From: Marine Group II euryarchaeote MED-G33
Lineage (GTDB): Archaea; Thermoplasmatota; Poseidoniia; Poseidoniales; Thalassarchaeaceae
Assembly (NCBI GenBank): GCA_949538655.1
Contig: CATISE010000075.1
Coordinates: 1 to 11,306 of the forward strand
Direction: 5' to 3'
Length of the DNA: 11,306 nucleotides
Below the pieces are notes generated by a model. The model searched no databases. It had not been told where the DNA came from and was given only the letters and a program-made list of their open reading frames with translations. Position 1 is the first letter of the stretch, and each line of letters opens with the position of its first letter. Both the position numbers and the translations under genes were made by a program. Positions 5,359 through 11,306 of the stretch are shown piece by piece.

Positions 5359-8139
5359 ATGGCATCCATTCGGACGGCGTTTTTTCTTACCGCCCTTTTA
5401 CTGCTGACCCCCCTCACAGGATTCTCTTCGGCCGCCAATGATTTCAGCGATTCACATGATGTCGGTACTCTATCCGCCGGCTGGCAAAATCTTGTTTTTA
5501 TTGGTGATGAAAACAGTTCACATTGGGCTCAAATTTACTACCCTGCGAATGCATCAGGCGAGGGTCAACCTATCGACAATCGCTCCGGTCCATATCCACT
5601 GTTAATTTGGGTCGGTGACGATGGCGAAGATAGCGATCAATATGACTGGATTGGGAAGGTTCTGGCAACAGCAGGATACATCACAATCGTCCTCCCTCCA
5701 GATTGGAATTCAGATAGTACTGCATCTCAGTGCATTTCGATTATTAGTTTGTGGATGAGATTAGAATACAACAATGAGAATGGGAGCCTCGAAGGGGATC
5801 CGGCCAATATGCAGGATGCTTTTGATCTCGATTCTTGGGGTGTTGGCGGGCATGGTTTGGGTGCCAAACAAGCAGCGCTATGTCAACTGATGATGACTGG
5901 TGTGTGGGCTCCCTATATCACGAATCCACCACCTACTGCATTGATTGGGCTCGGACTTGAAGATGCCAATACAGACATCTCTGACGCCAATCTAGGGTCC
6001 TCTCCCGAACCAGGGATGGGCCTCTACCTCACAGGTACGCTGGATACCATTGCAAAAGCAGATACCAACATTGACCGATGGTTGGCGGGGCATGAAATCC
6101 CTTGGCATTACATGTCGGTTATTGGTGGGAATCATATTCAATATCAAGATGAGTCAGGGTTTTGGGAAGGATTCAATGATGGTGATGCAACCATTTCGCG
6201 TGAGGATCAACAGAGTCACGCTCTCGAACACATAACACCTTACCTTGATTTGATGCTAAAGGCTGATCATACTCAGTGGCTCAATGCGACAAATCGAGAA
6301 GTTAACTGGCAAAGCCCATCTGACTCTAATGCCTATATTTACGAAGATTTGAATGGGGCACGTTTCATGACGATGACTGCGAATTCCTCTGACGTCAATG
6401 AGATGGAGGGCGTCTCAGGTCGAGTGGTTTCGGCCAGCACCGACCTTACTCATCGAAATGGTGCACTTCCAGTGGGGACAACCGTACTTTGCACAATCAA
6501 GGAAGGTGGTGATTGGTGGGATCCAATGGACTACTCAACATATGGAATCAATTCTACAGGTACATTCACCAGCTCAATCGACAATGGTACATCATCGGCC
6601 ACAAATTGTGAAGTTTCAACCGAAGGCGTTCCTCCAGGCAACCGCTCGATCATAATCGATGTTGATTGGTATGGAATGCCATCTTACCTAAGTCTGGATT
6701 TCTTCCGTCAAAACCAGGATCCTCAACTCGTCTCACCTCTGCCCGAAATACAGGTTCCTCAGCATGGTTTGGCCCATTTACCATACTCTAATTTCGCAAT
6801 TGACCCCGATGGTACAAGCTTGGTTGTTGAGATGCAACCACACCTTCCAAGCACCAACCAAATGCACTGCTATCTCGAAGTCGAATCAATCACCTGTGAG
6901 CACACTGGTGATGCTGAATGGGCCGGAACAGAAATTCTGAATATTACCATTTATGACCGGTATGATCTTAATTTTTCGATGCAGTTTAACTTGAGTGCAA
7001 CCGTTTTCCCAGTGGATGATTCAGTCATCCAAATCACTGAAATCCCATCTGTAAATATTGGCGAAGACAGTGGCCTAGAGTCTGTCATCATCACCTCTCA
7101 TTTTGAAGATCCAGAGGGTGCGAATGCAACCATCATCAATGCGTCAACCAATGGAGGCTTGGATTTGGCATGGACGATTGACAATATTGCAGTCATGCCC
7201 CAATTGAATTGGCATGGTTCAGCGATGGTCGAAGTTTGGGTAGGGGATGGTTCCAGTGCGCCCGTGTTGGCAACATTCGATGTGTATGTTGAATCCGTAC
7301 CCGATGCCCCACGCCTAAATTTAACACGGGTTTCAGTAATCGAAGATACACCACTTGAAATCCCTCTTTCAGAACTCGGATGGGATGAGGATGGGGACTC
7401 TGTTGAATTTGAAATTGAAGGAAGTGATTCACATGTTTCGGTTACAGTGTTATCGAATGTGCTCCGTATTGTTCCATCATCGGATTGGTCGGGTTTGTCC
7501 ACAGGTTGGAATCTCACCGTCACAAGTGCAGATGGTAATTCAACAGGTCCAATCGAGTTTGAAATTTCAAATGTTAATGATGCGGTGCAATTGACTTGGG
7601 GTCCCTTGGAATCAGTCGGGAATGATACCGTATTCATCGTTGCAATACATGACCCTGATGATGGCACACCATGGACTGCAAGGTCTCGTTGGGATGGGCA
7701 GTTGTGGACTGAATTCGAAGCCAACTGTGATGCCAGTGATGTCAGTGTAGAACAGCCACAGGATTGGGAATGTACTGTGGTAACAGACGCGAGTGAACTA
7801 ACCCCTGGTGCCCATCGCCTTGAAGTTCAAGTCTACGAAAGTGGCAATTGGGGCGAAGAGAAAATCTACTATCACACCGTTTCTCCACCAGCATCCAATT
7901 CGTCCGATAATAACAATTTACCAGACATTTCAGTTGATGCAGGTGGAGAAGGATTCTCGATCTGGGTCGTATTTGCGATTGTAGTCGCCACAATTGTTGC
8001 TTTGATTGGATTATACATGATTGTCACAATGTCTAAGGATGACATGGAGAATATGTTGGGCGATTCATCCAACAGAGGCGGTTATGCTGAAGATGTAGAA
8101 TTATCCGAAATTGAAGACGAATTGGTCGATTTCGATTAG
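5359..8139 (+). CDS. Secreted, membrane-anchored protein: degenerate alpha/beta-hydrolase domain plus Ig/cadherin-like domains
   Basis: An upstream in-frame ATG at 5305 overlaps the aroE-like gene, but the one at 5359 places a signal peptide (RTAFFLTALLLLTPLTGF, then SSAA) at the N-terminus, so I choose 5359 (926 aa). Residues about 40-310 resemble a chlorophyllase/cutinase-type hydrolase: PLLIWVGDDG, the elbow GVGGHGLGAK, TGTLDTIAKAD and GGNHIQY. Asp229 and His259 fit the triad, but the elbow reads GHGLG, with Gly166 where serine belongs. Residues about 450-850 look like successive Ig/cadherin-like beta domains with acidic loops (AIDPDG, GEDSG, EDTPLEIPLSELGWDEDGD). A membrane segment at about 866-891 and a 35-residue acidic tail close the protein. 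This predicts a cell-surface protein with the large part outside, perhaps binding ester, lipid or polymer substrates; function unknown. The stop overlaps the convergent pccB stop by 4 nt. Confidence 0.85.
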   Translation: MASIRTAFFLTALLLLTPLTGFSSAANDFSDSHDVGTLSAGWQNLVFIGDENSSHWAQIYYPANASGEGQPIDNRSGPYPLLIWVGDDGEDSDQYDWIGKVLATAGYITIVLPPDWNSDSTASQCISIISLWMRLEYNNENGSLEGDPANMQDAFDLDSWGVGGHGLGAKQAALCQLMMTGVWAPYITNPPPTALIGLGLEDANTDISDANLGSSPEPGMGLYLTGTLDTIAKADTNIDRWLAGHEIPWHYMSVIGGNHIQYQDESGFWEGFNDGDATISREDQQSHALEHITPYLDLMLKADHTQWLNATNREVNWQSPSDSNAYIYEDLNGARFMTMTANSSDVNEMEGVSGRVVSASTDLTHRNGALPVGTTVLCTIKEGGDWWDPMDYSTYGINSTGTFTSSIDNGTSSATNCEVSTEGVPPGNRSIIIDVDWYGMPSYLSLDFFRQNQDPQLVSPLPEIQVPQHGLAHLPYSNFAIDPDGTSLVVEMQPHLPSTNQMHCYLEVESITCEHTGDAEWAGTEILNITIYDRYDLNFSMQFNLSATVFPVDDSVIQITEIPSVNIGEDSGLESVIITSHFEDPEGANATIINASTNGGLDLAWTIDNIAVMPQLNWHGSAMVEVWVGDGSSAPVLATFDVYVESVPDAPRLNLTRVSVIEDTPLEIPLSELGWDEDGDSVEFEIEGSDSHVSVTVLSNVLRIVPSSDWSGLSTGWNLTVTSADGNSTGPIEFEISNVNDAVQLTWGPLESVGNDTVFIVAIHDPDDGTPWTARSRWDGQLWTEFEANCDASDVSVEQPQDWECTVVTDASELTPGAHRLEVQVYESGNWGEEKIYYHTVSPPASNSSDNNNLPDISVDAGGEGFSIWVVFAIVVATIVALIGLYMIVTMSKDDMENMLGDSSNRGGYAEDVELSEIEDELVDFD

Positions 8140-9680
8140 AGTGGGATATTGCCATGCTTTCGAGGGGGCTGCCAAACCCTCTTTGATAGCAACGATTTGA
8201 GTGCACGAATCAATCGCAAACGAGTTTCATTAGGCTCGATAACATCGTCTAGCCACCCATTTCGCGCTGCGACGTATGGGTCGCCAAATTTATTCTTGTA
8301 ATCCTTGACCAATTCGGCATGCGTGGATTGTGGGTCTTCAGCTTCTTTCAATTCTCGGCGATGGATGATATTGACAGCACCTTCTGCACCCATCACAGCA
8401 AGTTCTCCAGTTGGCCAAGCCACATTGTAATCAGACTCAAGGTGCTTGCAAGACATGGCCAGATACGCTCCGCCGTATGCCTTTCTAGTTACAACAGTCA
8501 TCATCGGCACTGTCGCTTCAGCATATGCGTAGAGCATCTTGGCACCATGGCGAATGATTCCCCCCCATTCCTGCACAGTTCCGGGCAAGAAACCAGGTAC
8601 ATCAACAAATGAGAGAAGTGGTATATTGAATGCATCACAGGTTCGAATAAAGCGAGCAGCCTTGATACTCGCATCGATATCCAAGCAACCCGCAAGTACC
8701 TTTGGTTGATTCGCAATAATCCCTACTGGGTGCCCTGCAAGACGCGCCAATCCAATGATCATGTTATCTGCATAACTCGGGAATAGCTCAACAAAGTGCC
8801 CATCATCTACCGTTGTTTGAATCACCTTCGTCATGTCATAGGGTCGATTGCTATCATGGGGTACAATCGTGCCAAGTTCGGGACAATCTCTGTCATGTGG
8901 GTCTCCCGAATCTAGGTGTGGGGGGGATGCACCACAATAATCGGGGAAGTATGAAAGCAATTCAACAGCAATTTCCATCGCATCATCTTCATCGCTCGCG
9001 GTCAGACAACTGATTCCGGAGCGCGAAGCATGCATCTGTGCACCACCGACTTCTTCAGTAGTCATCTCACCACTGGCCGTCTCTTCGGTTTCCAGGGGAC
9101 TGGAAAGGAACAATTGCCCACGTCCCTCACCAAGAATCACAAAATCAGTCAATGCCGCTGCCAACGCAGAAACACCCACTACAGGTCCTAGGACCAGGCT
9201 AATCATTGGCACGCGGCCAGAACACGAAACAAAGTAATCCAACATTTCACCTGTGGCTGCGAGGGAATGTACACCATCGTGAGCACGTTGCCCACCTCCG
9301 TCCCAGATACAGATGATTGGGAGTCGTGCCCTTTCAGCCATTTCAACAACTTTGGAGATTTTGTTCGCATGCATTTCACCCATGGATCCTCCAAAAACAG
9401 TGAAATCTTGGCTGAAACAAAACACACGCCGTCCATCGACACTACCGTGTCCAGCAACCACTCCGTCACCAAATTGTGGATGCATGTGCATATTGTTGTC
9501 ATGATTACGGTGAGATACCAATGCATCGATTTCGATGAATGAATCAGGGTCTAATAGTGCATCAATTCGTTCTCGAGCCGTAGCTCTTCCAGCAGCACGA
9601 AACGCCTCGACTCTGGCAATCCCTCCACCAGCCAAAGCCTGTTTCCGACGCCAAGCTAGGTCTTCCGCCTTGTCGCCCAT
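8136..9680 (-). CDS. pccB: Acyl-CoA carboxylase, carboxyltransferase (beta) subunit, PccB-like
   Basis: This subunit transfers carboxyl groups from carboxybiotin to an acyl-CoA such as propionyl-CoA or acetyl-CoA; the biotin carboxylase and biotin-carrier partners are not in the window. From the ATG at 9680 it has 514 aa, the family length. The N-terminal half has the LGGG-like ALAGGG and TARERI start, DFTVFGGSMGE and the CoA-site region DGGGQRAHDGV; the C-terminal half has VDVPGFLPGTVQEWGGIIRHGAK and TRKAYGGAY. In the N-half oxyanion motif the usual GG reads Gly169-Val170, and the residue after AYGGAY, Asp in propionyl-CoA carboxylases, is Leu407. The frame continues upstream to ATGs at 9692 and 9710 and a TTG at 9722. 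I choose 9680 because MGDKAEDLAWRR aligns with usual family N-termini and GGAG lies 6 nt before it. It follows gatD on the same strand. Confidence 0.93.
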   Translation of the reverse strand: MGDKAEDLAWRRKQALAGGGIARVEAFRAAGRATARERIDALLDPDSFIEIDALVSHRNHDNNMHMHPQFGDGVVAGHGSVDGRRVFCFSQDFTVFGGSMGEMHANKISKVVEMAERARLPIICIWDGGGQRAHDGVHSLAATGEMLDYFVSCSGRVPMISLVLGPVVGVSALAAALTDFVILGEGRGQLFLSSPLETEETASGEMTTEEVGGAQMHASRSGISCLTASDEDDAMEIAVELLSYFPDYCGASPPHLDSGDPHDRDCPELGTIVPHDSNRPYDMTKVIQTTVDDGHFVELFPSYADNMIIGLARLAGHPVGIIANQPKVLAGCLDIDASIKAARFIRTCDAFNIPLLSFVDVPGFLPGTVQEWGGIIRHGAKMLYAYAEATVPMMTVVTRKAYGGAYLAMSCKHLESDYNVAWPTGELAVMGAEGAVNIIHRRELKEAEDPQSTHAELVKDYKNKFGDPYVAARNGWLDDVIEPNETRLRLIRALKSLLSKRVWQPPRKHGNIPL

Positions 9681-9683
9681 ATC

Positions 9684-9700
9684 GCTCTCCATAGGAGAGC
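9684..9700 (-). promoter_or_regulatory. Hairpin over the pccB ribosome-binding site
   Basis: On the minus strand GCTCTCC, a TAT loop and GGAGAGC form a perfect 7-bp stem. Its 3' arm contains the GGAG that would serve the ATG at 9680 and ends 3 nt before that codon. If translation starts at 9680, the folded RNA would hide the ribosome-binding site; if it starts at 9710, the hairpin is within the coding region. Confidence 0.45.
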
Positions 9701-9720
9701 GGTCTTTCATGAGAGCGGTC
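9695..9720 (-). repeat. Direct repeat of a 10-mer at the pccB 5' end
   Basis: The minus-strand 10-mer GACCGCTCTC occurs twice (9720-9711 and 9704-9695) separated by ATGAAA. The spacing is 16 nt from start to start. The second copy supplies part of the 5' arm region next to the hairpin, so the first copy could pair with GGAGAGC as an alternative partner. Confidence 0.6.
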
Positions 9721-9736
9721 AATCGATATTTCTAAT

Positions 9737-9770
9737 TTCTCAATTGGGAAATTAAATTTTCAATTGAGAA
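9737..9770. repeat. AT-rich palindrome between gatD and pccB
   Basis: TTCTCAATTG (9737-9746) and CAATTGAGAA (9761-9770) form a perfect 10-bp inverted repeat. The 14-nt centre itself contains AAATT and AATTT as further inverted arms. The right arm lies in the last codons and stop of gatD (9762-9760); the left arm lies upstream of the pccB start. On the minus strand the centre reads AAAATTTAATTTCC, which resembles an archaeal TATA element with its promoter start around 9725. It could be a repressor operator over the pccB promoter, or a gatD transcript 3' hairpin. Confidence 0.5.
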
Positions 9771-11088
9771 TTGATGATTTATTTTCGCCACATAAATTGG
9801 CATTCCAGCCCAATCGGACATCATCTCCAATCGATAACAAGAAGTGTAATTTGACAAGTGCAGCATCCGGTCCAATGGTGGCATGGTTGCCTACAATACC
9901 CATATCCTGTTGGTCTCTACCTTTACTGTAAACATCCATGTGTATTGGTCCATGGACGCACTGGCTTGTCATTACAGCGGTTCCACCTTTTGCACAATAA
10001 TTCGCGACAGCCTCTCGCATTTCTGCATTTTCGGGACTGTCTCCATTGGGATCTTCGATGGGAAGGTGGCCCAAACCTGTTCCGTGGAACAATACCGCAT
10101 CATAGTTTGAAGCCAGTTTGATTTGATCCGCAAATAGGTGAGGGCCTGCCATGAGTTGTAGAATACGCGCATTTTCATCAAAAACGGCAGGTTTAGCAGC
10201 AATATTTCGAGTGGGTTTCTGCACATCCATGTCGATTTCACAGTTGCCATTTCGTCCGACGGAAATGAATCCTAGTGGGTCCGCGTTGATTCCCTGGAAT
10301 GCATTTCGCTTACTTGAATGGAATTTTCTTGTAGAGCATCCAGGCATGATCGCACAAACTCCATCGTCACTACCCGCATGCATGATGATGACACTCGCAT
10401 CTCCGTTCTCACCAGTTGGCTCAGGTCCATGTGCGGCCCAATGAACAGCCGCGAGAAGATTTTCAGTTCCATCCGTTGAACCTCGATCACTGCTTCTTTG
10501 CGAGCCTGTAAACGCAATTCTCCCAGGTGGTCTTTCTCCCTGTCCTGCCCATGCAAAAGCTGCAGCAGCCGCTGAATAATGCATCGTATCAGTACCATGG
10601 GTGATGACCACACCCACTGCTCCTGAGTTAAATGCCTCTTCAGCCGATGCCATCATTGCATTCCAATGGCGCACTCGGATATCGTCGGACCACATGTTCC
10701 CTAATTTCTTCGTTCGTATACGTGCATGGTTTGCCAATTCGGGAATGGCGTCGAGTAGTTCCTCAGGCTCAAATCGAGCGGCAACTGCCCCTGTCACGTA
10801 ATCGACTTTGGAAGCAATTGTTCCACCGGTGTGCAAAATCCAAATCTCGGGTAAATCTGAATTTTCCGAGATACTTGTATTGGTGATTGTATCGGGCAAC
10901 TTCGCTGAACCGATTGTCGAGATTTCGGAGATTTCAGATTCGGCAAATGTGATGTTGTAACCGTTGTCCAATTTGACCGTAATATGTCCGCTAGTAGCAG
11001 GTGCTAGCAGGATTCCTTCATGGGTCACCGAACCCTCGGGTGTGGACGCTGTAAAGCGTATGCGTTCTCCACTCTCGGGACTACCCAT
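9760..11088 (-). CDS. gatD: Glutamyl-tRNA(Gln) amidotransferase subunit D (asparaginase-like)
   Basis: GatD is the amidase subunit of the archaea-specific GatDE complex, which converts Glu-tRNA(Gln) to Gln-tRNA(Gln) by releasing ammonia from glutamine or asparagine. The 442-aa product has the N-terminal beta-barrel domain (about 1-80) and then a type I asparaginase fold. ILHTGGTIAS carries Thr90; THGTDTMHYSA carries Thr166 and Asp167; STRKFHSSKRNAF holds the likely catalytic lysine at about 255. The frame runs to a TTG at 11118, but the ATG at 11088 gives the expected N-terminus and the probable promoter at 11139-11151 would start transcription near 11116, leaving the TTG at or before the 5' end. 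GatE is not in this window. The stop is inside an AT-rich palindrome, and pccB follows on the same strand 79 nt later. Divergent from the tRNA-Met gene. Confidence 0.95.
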   Translation of the reverse strand: MGSPESGERIRFTASTPEGSVTHEGILLAPATSGHITVKLDNGYNITFAESEISEISTIGSAKLPDTITNTSISENSDLPEIWILHTGGTIASKVDYVTGAVAARFEPEELLDAIPELANHARIRTKKLGNMWSDDIRVRHWNAMMASAEEAFNSGAVGVVITHGTDTMHYSAAAAAFAWAGQGERPPGRIAFTGSQRSSDRGSTDGTENLLAAVHWAAHGPEPTGENGDASVIIMHAGSDDGVCAIMPGCSTRKFHSSKRNAFQGINADPLGFISVGRNGNCEIDMDVQKPTRNIAAKPAVFDENARILQLMAGPHLFADQIKLASNYDAVLFHGTGLGHLPIEDPNGDSPENAEMREAVANYCAKGGTAVMTSQCVHGPIHMDVYSKGRDQQDMGIVGNHATIGPDAALVKLHFLLSIGDDVRLGWNANLCGENKSSILN

Positions 11089-11138
11089 GGCCGACTGGGG
11101 GACCAGACATCTATTCAACCGAACGGTCTGCTTGAATG

Positions 11139-11151
11139 GATATACTCATAT
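11139..11151. promoter_or_regulatory. Possible shared TATA region for gatD and tRNA-Met
   Basis: The 89-nt stretch between the gatD start and the tRNA has one clear AT-rich element, GATATACTCATAT. Read leftward its TATA-like core is about 26 nt from a start near 11116, giving gatD a leader of about 28 nt. Read rightward it lies about 35 nt before the tRNA 5' end. Placement is by spacing and composition only. Confidence 0.4.
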
Positions 11152-11177
11152 TCCGTAGTTCGGTCGAAGGCTCCGTT

Positions 11178-11306
11178 GCCGGGGTGGCGTAGTTGGTGGC
11201 GCGTCGGACTCATAGGACACCTGCAAAGGAATAAGATGAGCGCGATAAACCTCGAAATGTCTGAGACATCCGAAGGTCACGGGTTCGAGCCCCGTTCCCG
11301 GCACCA
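11178..11306 (+). tRNA. Elongator tRNA-Met (CAT), intron-containing, CCA encoded
   Basis: Exon 1 is 11178-11214 and exon 2 is 11268-11306, 76 nt together. The acceptor arm GCCGGGG (11178-11184) pairs with TCCCGGC (11296-11302) with one G-T; discriminator A and CCA follow. The D-stem is GCGT/GCGC with loop AGTTGGTG, the anticodon stem is TCGGA (11204-11208) with TCCGA (11269-11273), the loop is CTCATA plus A with anticodon CAT at 11211-11213, and the T-arm is ACGGG-TTCGAGC-CCCGT. The G1-C72 pair and the absence of GGG/CCC in the anticodon stem argue against initiator tRNA; the acceptor and stem sequence resemble archaeal elongator tRNA-Met rather than tRNA-Ile2. Confidence 0.95.
11215..11267 (+). 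other. Archaeal tRNA intron (53 nt) with bulge-helix-bulge splice motif
   Basis: The intron sits at the canonical 37/38 position. The splice structure is complete: anticodon stem TCGGA/TCCGA, central 4-bp helix CTCA (11209-11212) with TGAG (11262-11265), 5' bulge TAG cut after A11214, 3' bulge ACA cut after C11267, and inner helix GACA (11216-11219) with TGTC (11258-11261). This is the substrate form of the archaeal tRNA splicing endonuclease EndA. Confidence 0.93.

Noticed and set aside
7098..7724. 208-codon minus-strand frame inside the surface-protein gene
   Set aside because: Antisense shadow of a continuous coding frame; composition is Ser/Thr/Pro-rich noise without a domain.
11089..11118. 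TTG start for gatD at 11118
   Set aside because: The added ten residues do not fit the GatD N-terminus, and the codon lies at the predicted transcript start.
11178..11306. Initiator tRNA-Met or tRNA-Ile2
   Set aside because: No A1-U72 pair and no three-G/three-C anticodon stem as in archaeal initiators; the acceptor and D-arm resemble elongator tRNA-Met.
1..11306. CRISPR array, insertion sequence, prophage or defence island
   Set aside because: No spaced repeat arrays, transposase, integrase or terminal repeats; the genes are housekeeping and envelope functions.

Overview
This window looks like a piece of a planktonic euryarchaeal genome of the Marine Group II/III (Poseidoniales-like) kind. 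The archaeal evidence is direct: a pelota gene, the archaeal GatD subunit of tRNA-dependent amidotransferase, and an elongator tRNA-Met gene split by a 53-nt intron with a complete bulge-helix-bulge splice motif. Acidic secreted and membrane proteins with C-terminal anchors, a lipobox lipoprotein, Shine-Dalgarno sites and a bacterial-type formate-tetrahydrofolate ligase fit marine euryarchaea with many bacterial acquisitions. The group assignment is inference from gene content; no marker phylogeny was possible.

Layout, left to right. Positions 3-707 (+) hold the 3' part of a membrane protein of unknown function, cut by the window edge. Its stop codon directly abuts that of a leftward three-gene cluster, transcribed as fhs (4177-2462), a thioredoxin-fold lipoprotein (2452-1757) and pelA (1754-708). 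The cluster is tightly packed, with Shine-Dalgarno sites in the 3' ends of the preceding genes. Between fhs and the divergent aroE-like gene (4284-5312, +) lies a 106-nt spacer with three nested perfect inverted repeats. As RNA these would fold into a three-way junction ending one nucleotide before the fhs start codon. The aroE-like gene is followed by a 926-aa secreted, membrane-anchored protein (5359-8139, +) with an alpha/beta-hydrolase-like N-terminal domain that lacks its nucleophile serine, then several Ig/cadherin-like domains. Its stop overlaps that of a leftward acyl-CoA carboxylase carboxyltransferase gene (9680-8136). Upstream of that is gatD (11088-9760), also leftward, with an AT-rich palindrome and a start-site hairpin between the two. 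The tRNA-Met gene (11178-11306, +) diverges from gatD and ends at the window edge.

Functionally this is a mix of housekeeping genes rather than one dedicated system: one-carbon/folate metabolism (fhs), shikimate pathway (aroE-like), acyl-CoA carboxylation (pccB-like), translation (gatD, tRNA-Met, pelA) and envelope proteins. There are no mobile elements, CRISPR arrays or phage genes. The signals most worth following are the structured fhs/aroE spacer, the serine-less hydrolase domain of the surface protein, the roughly 65-residue expansion in the AroE-like protein, and the substituted active-site positions and structured start region of the carboxyltransferase.
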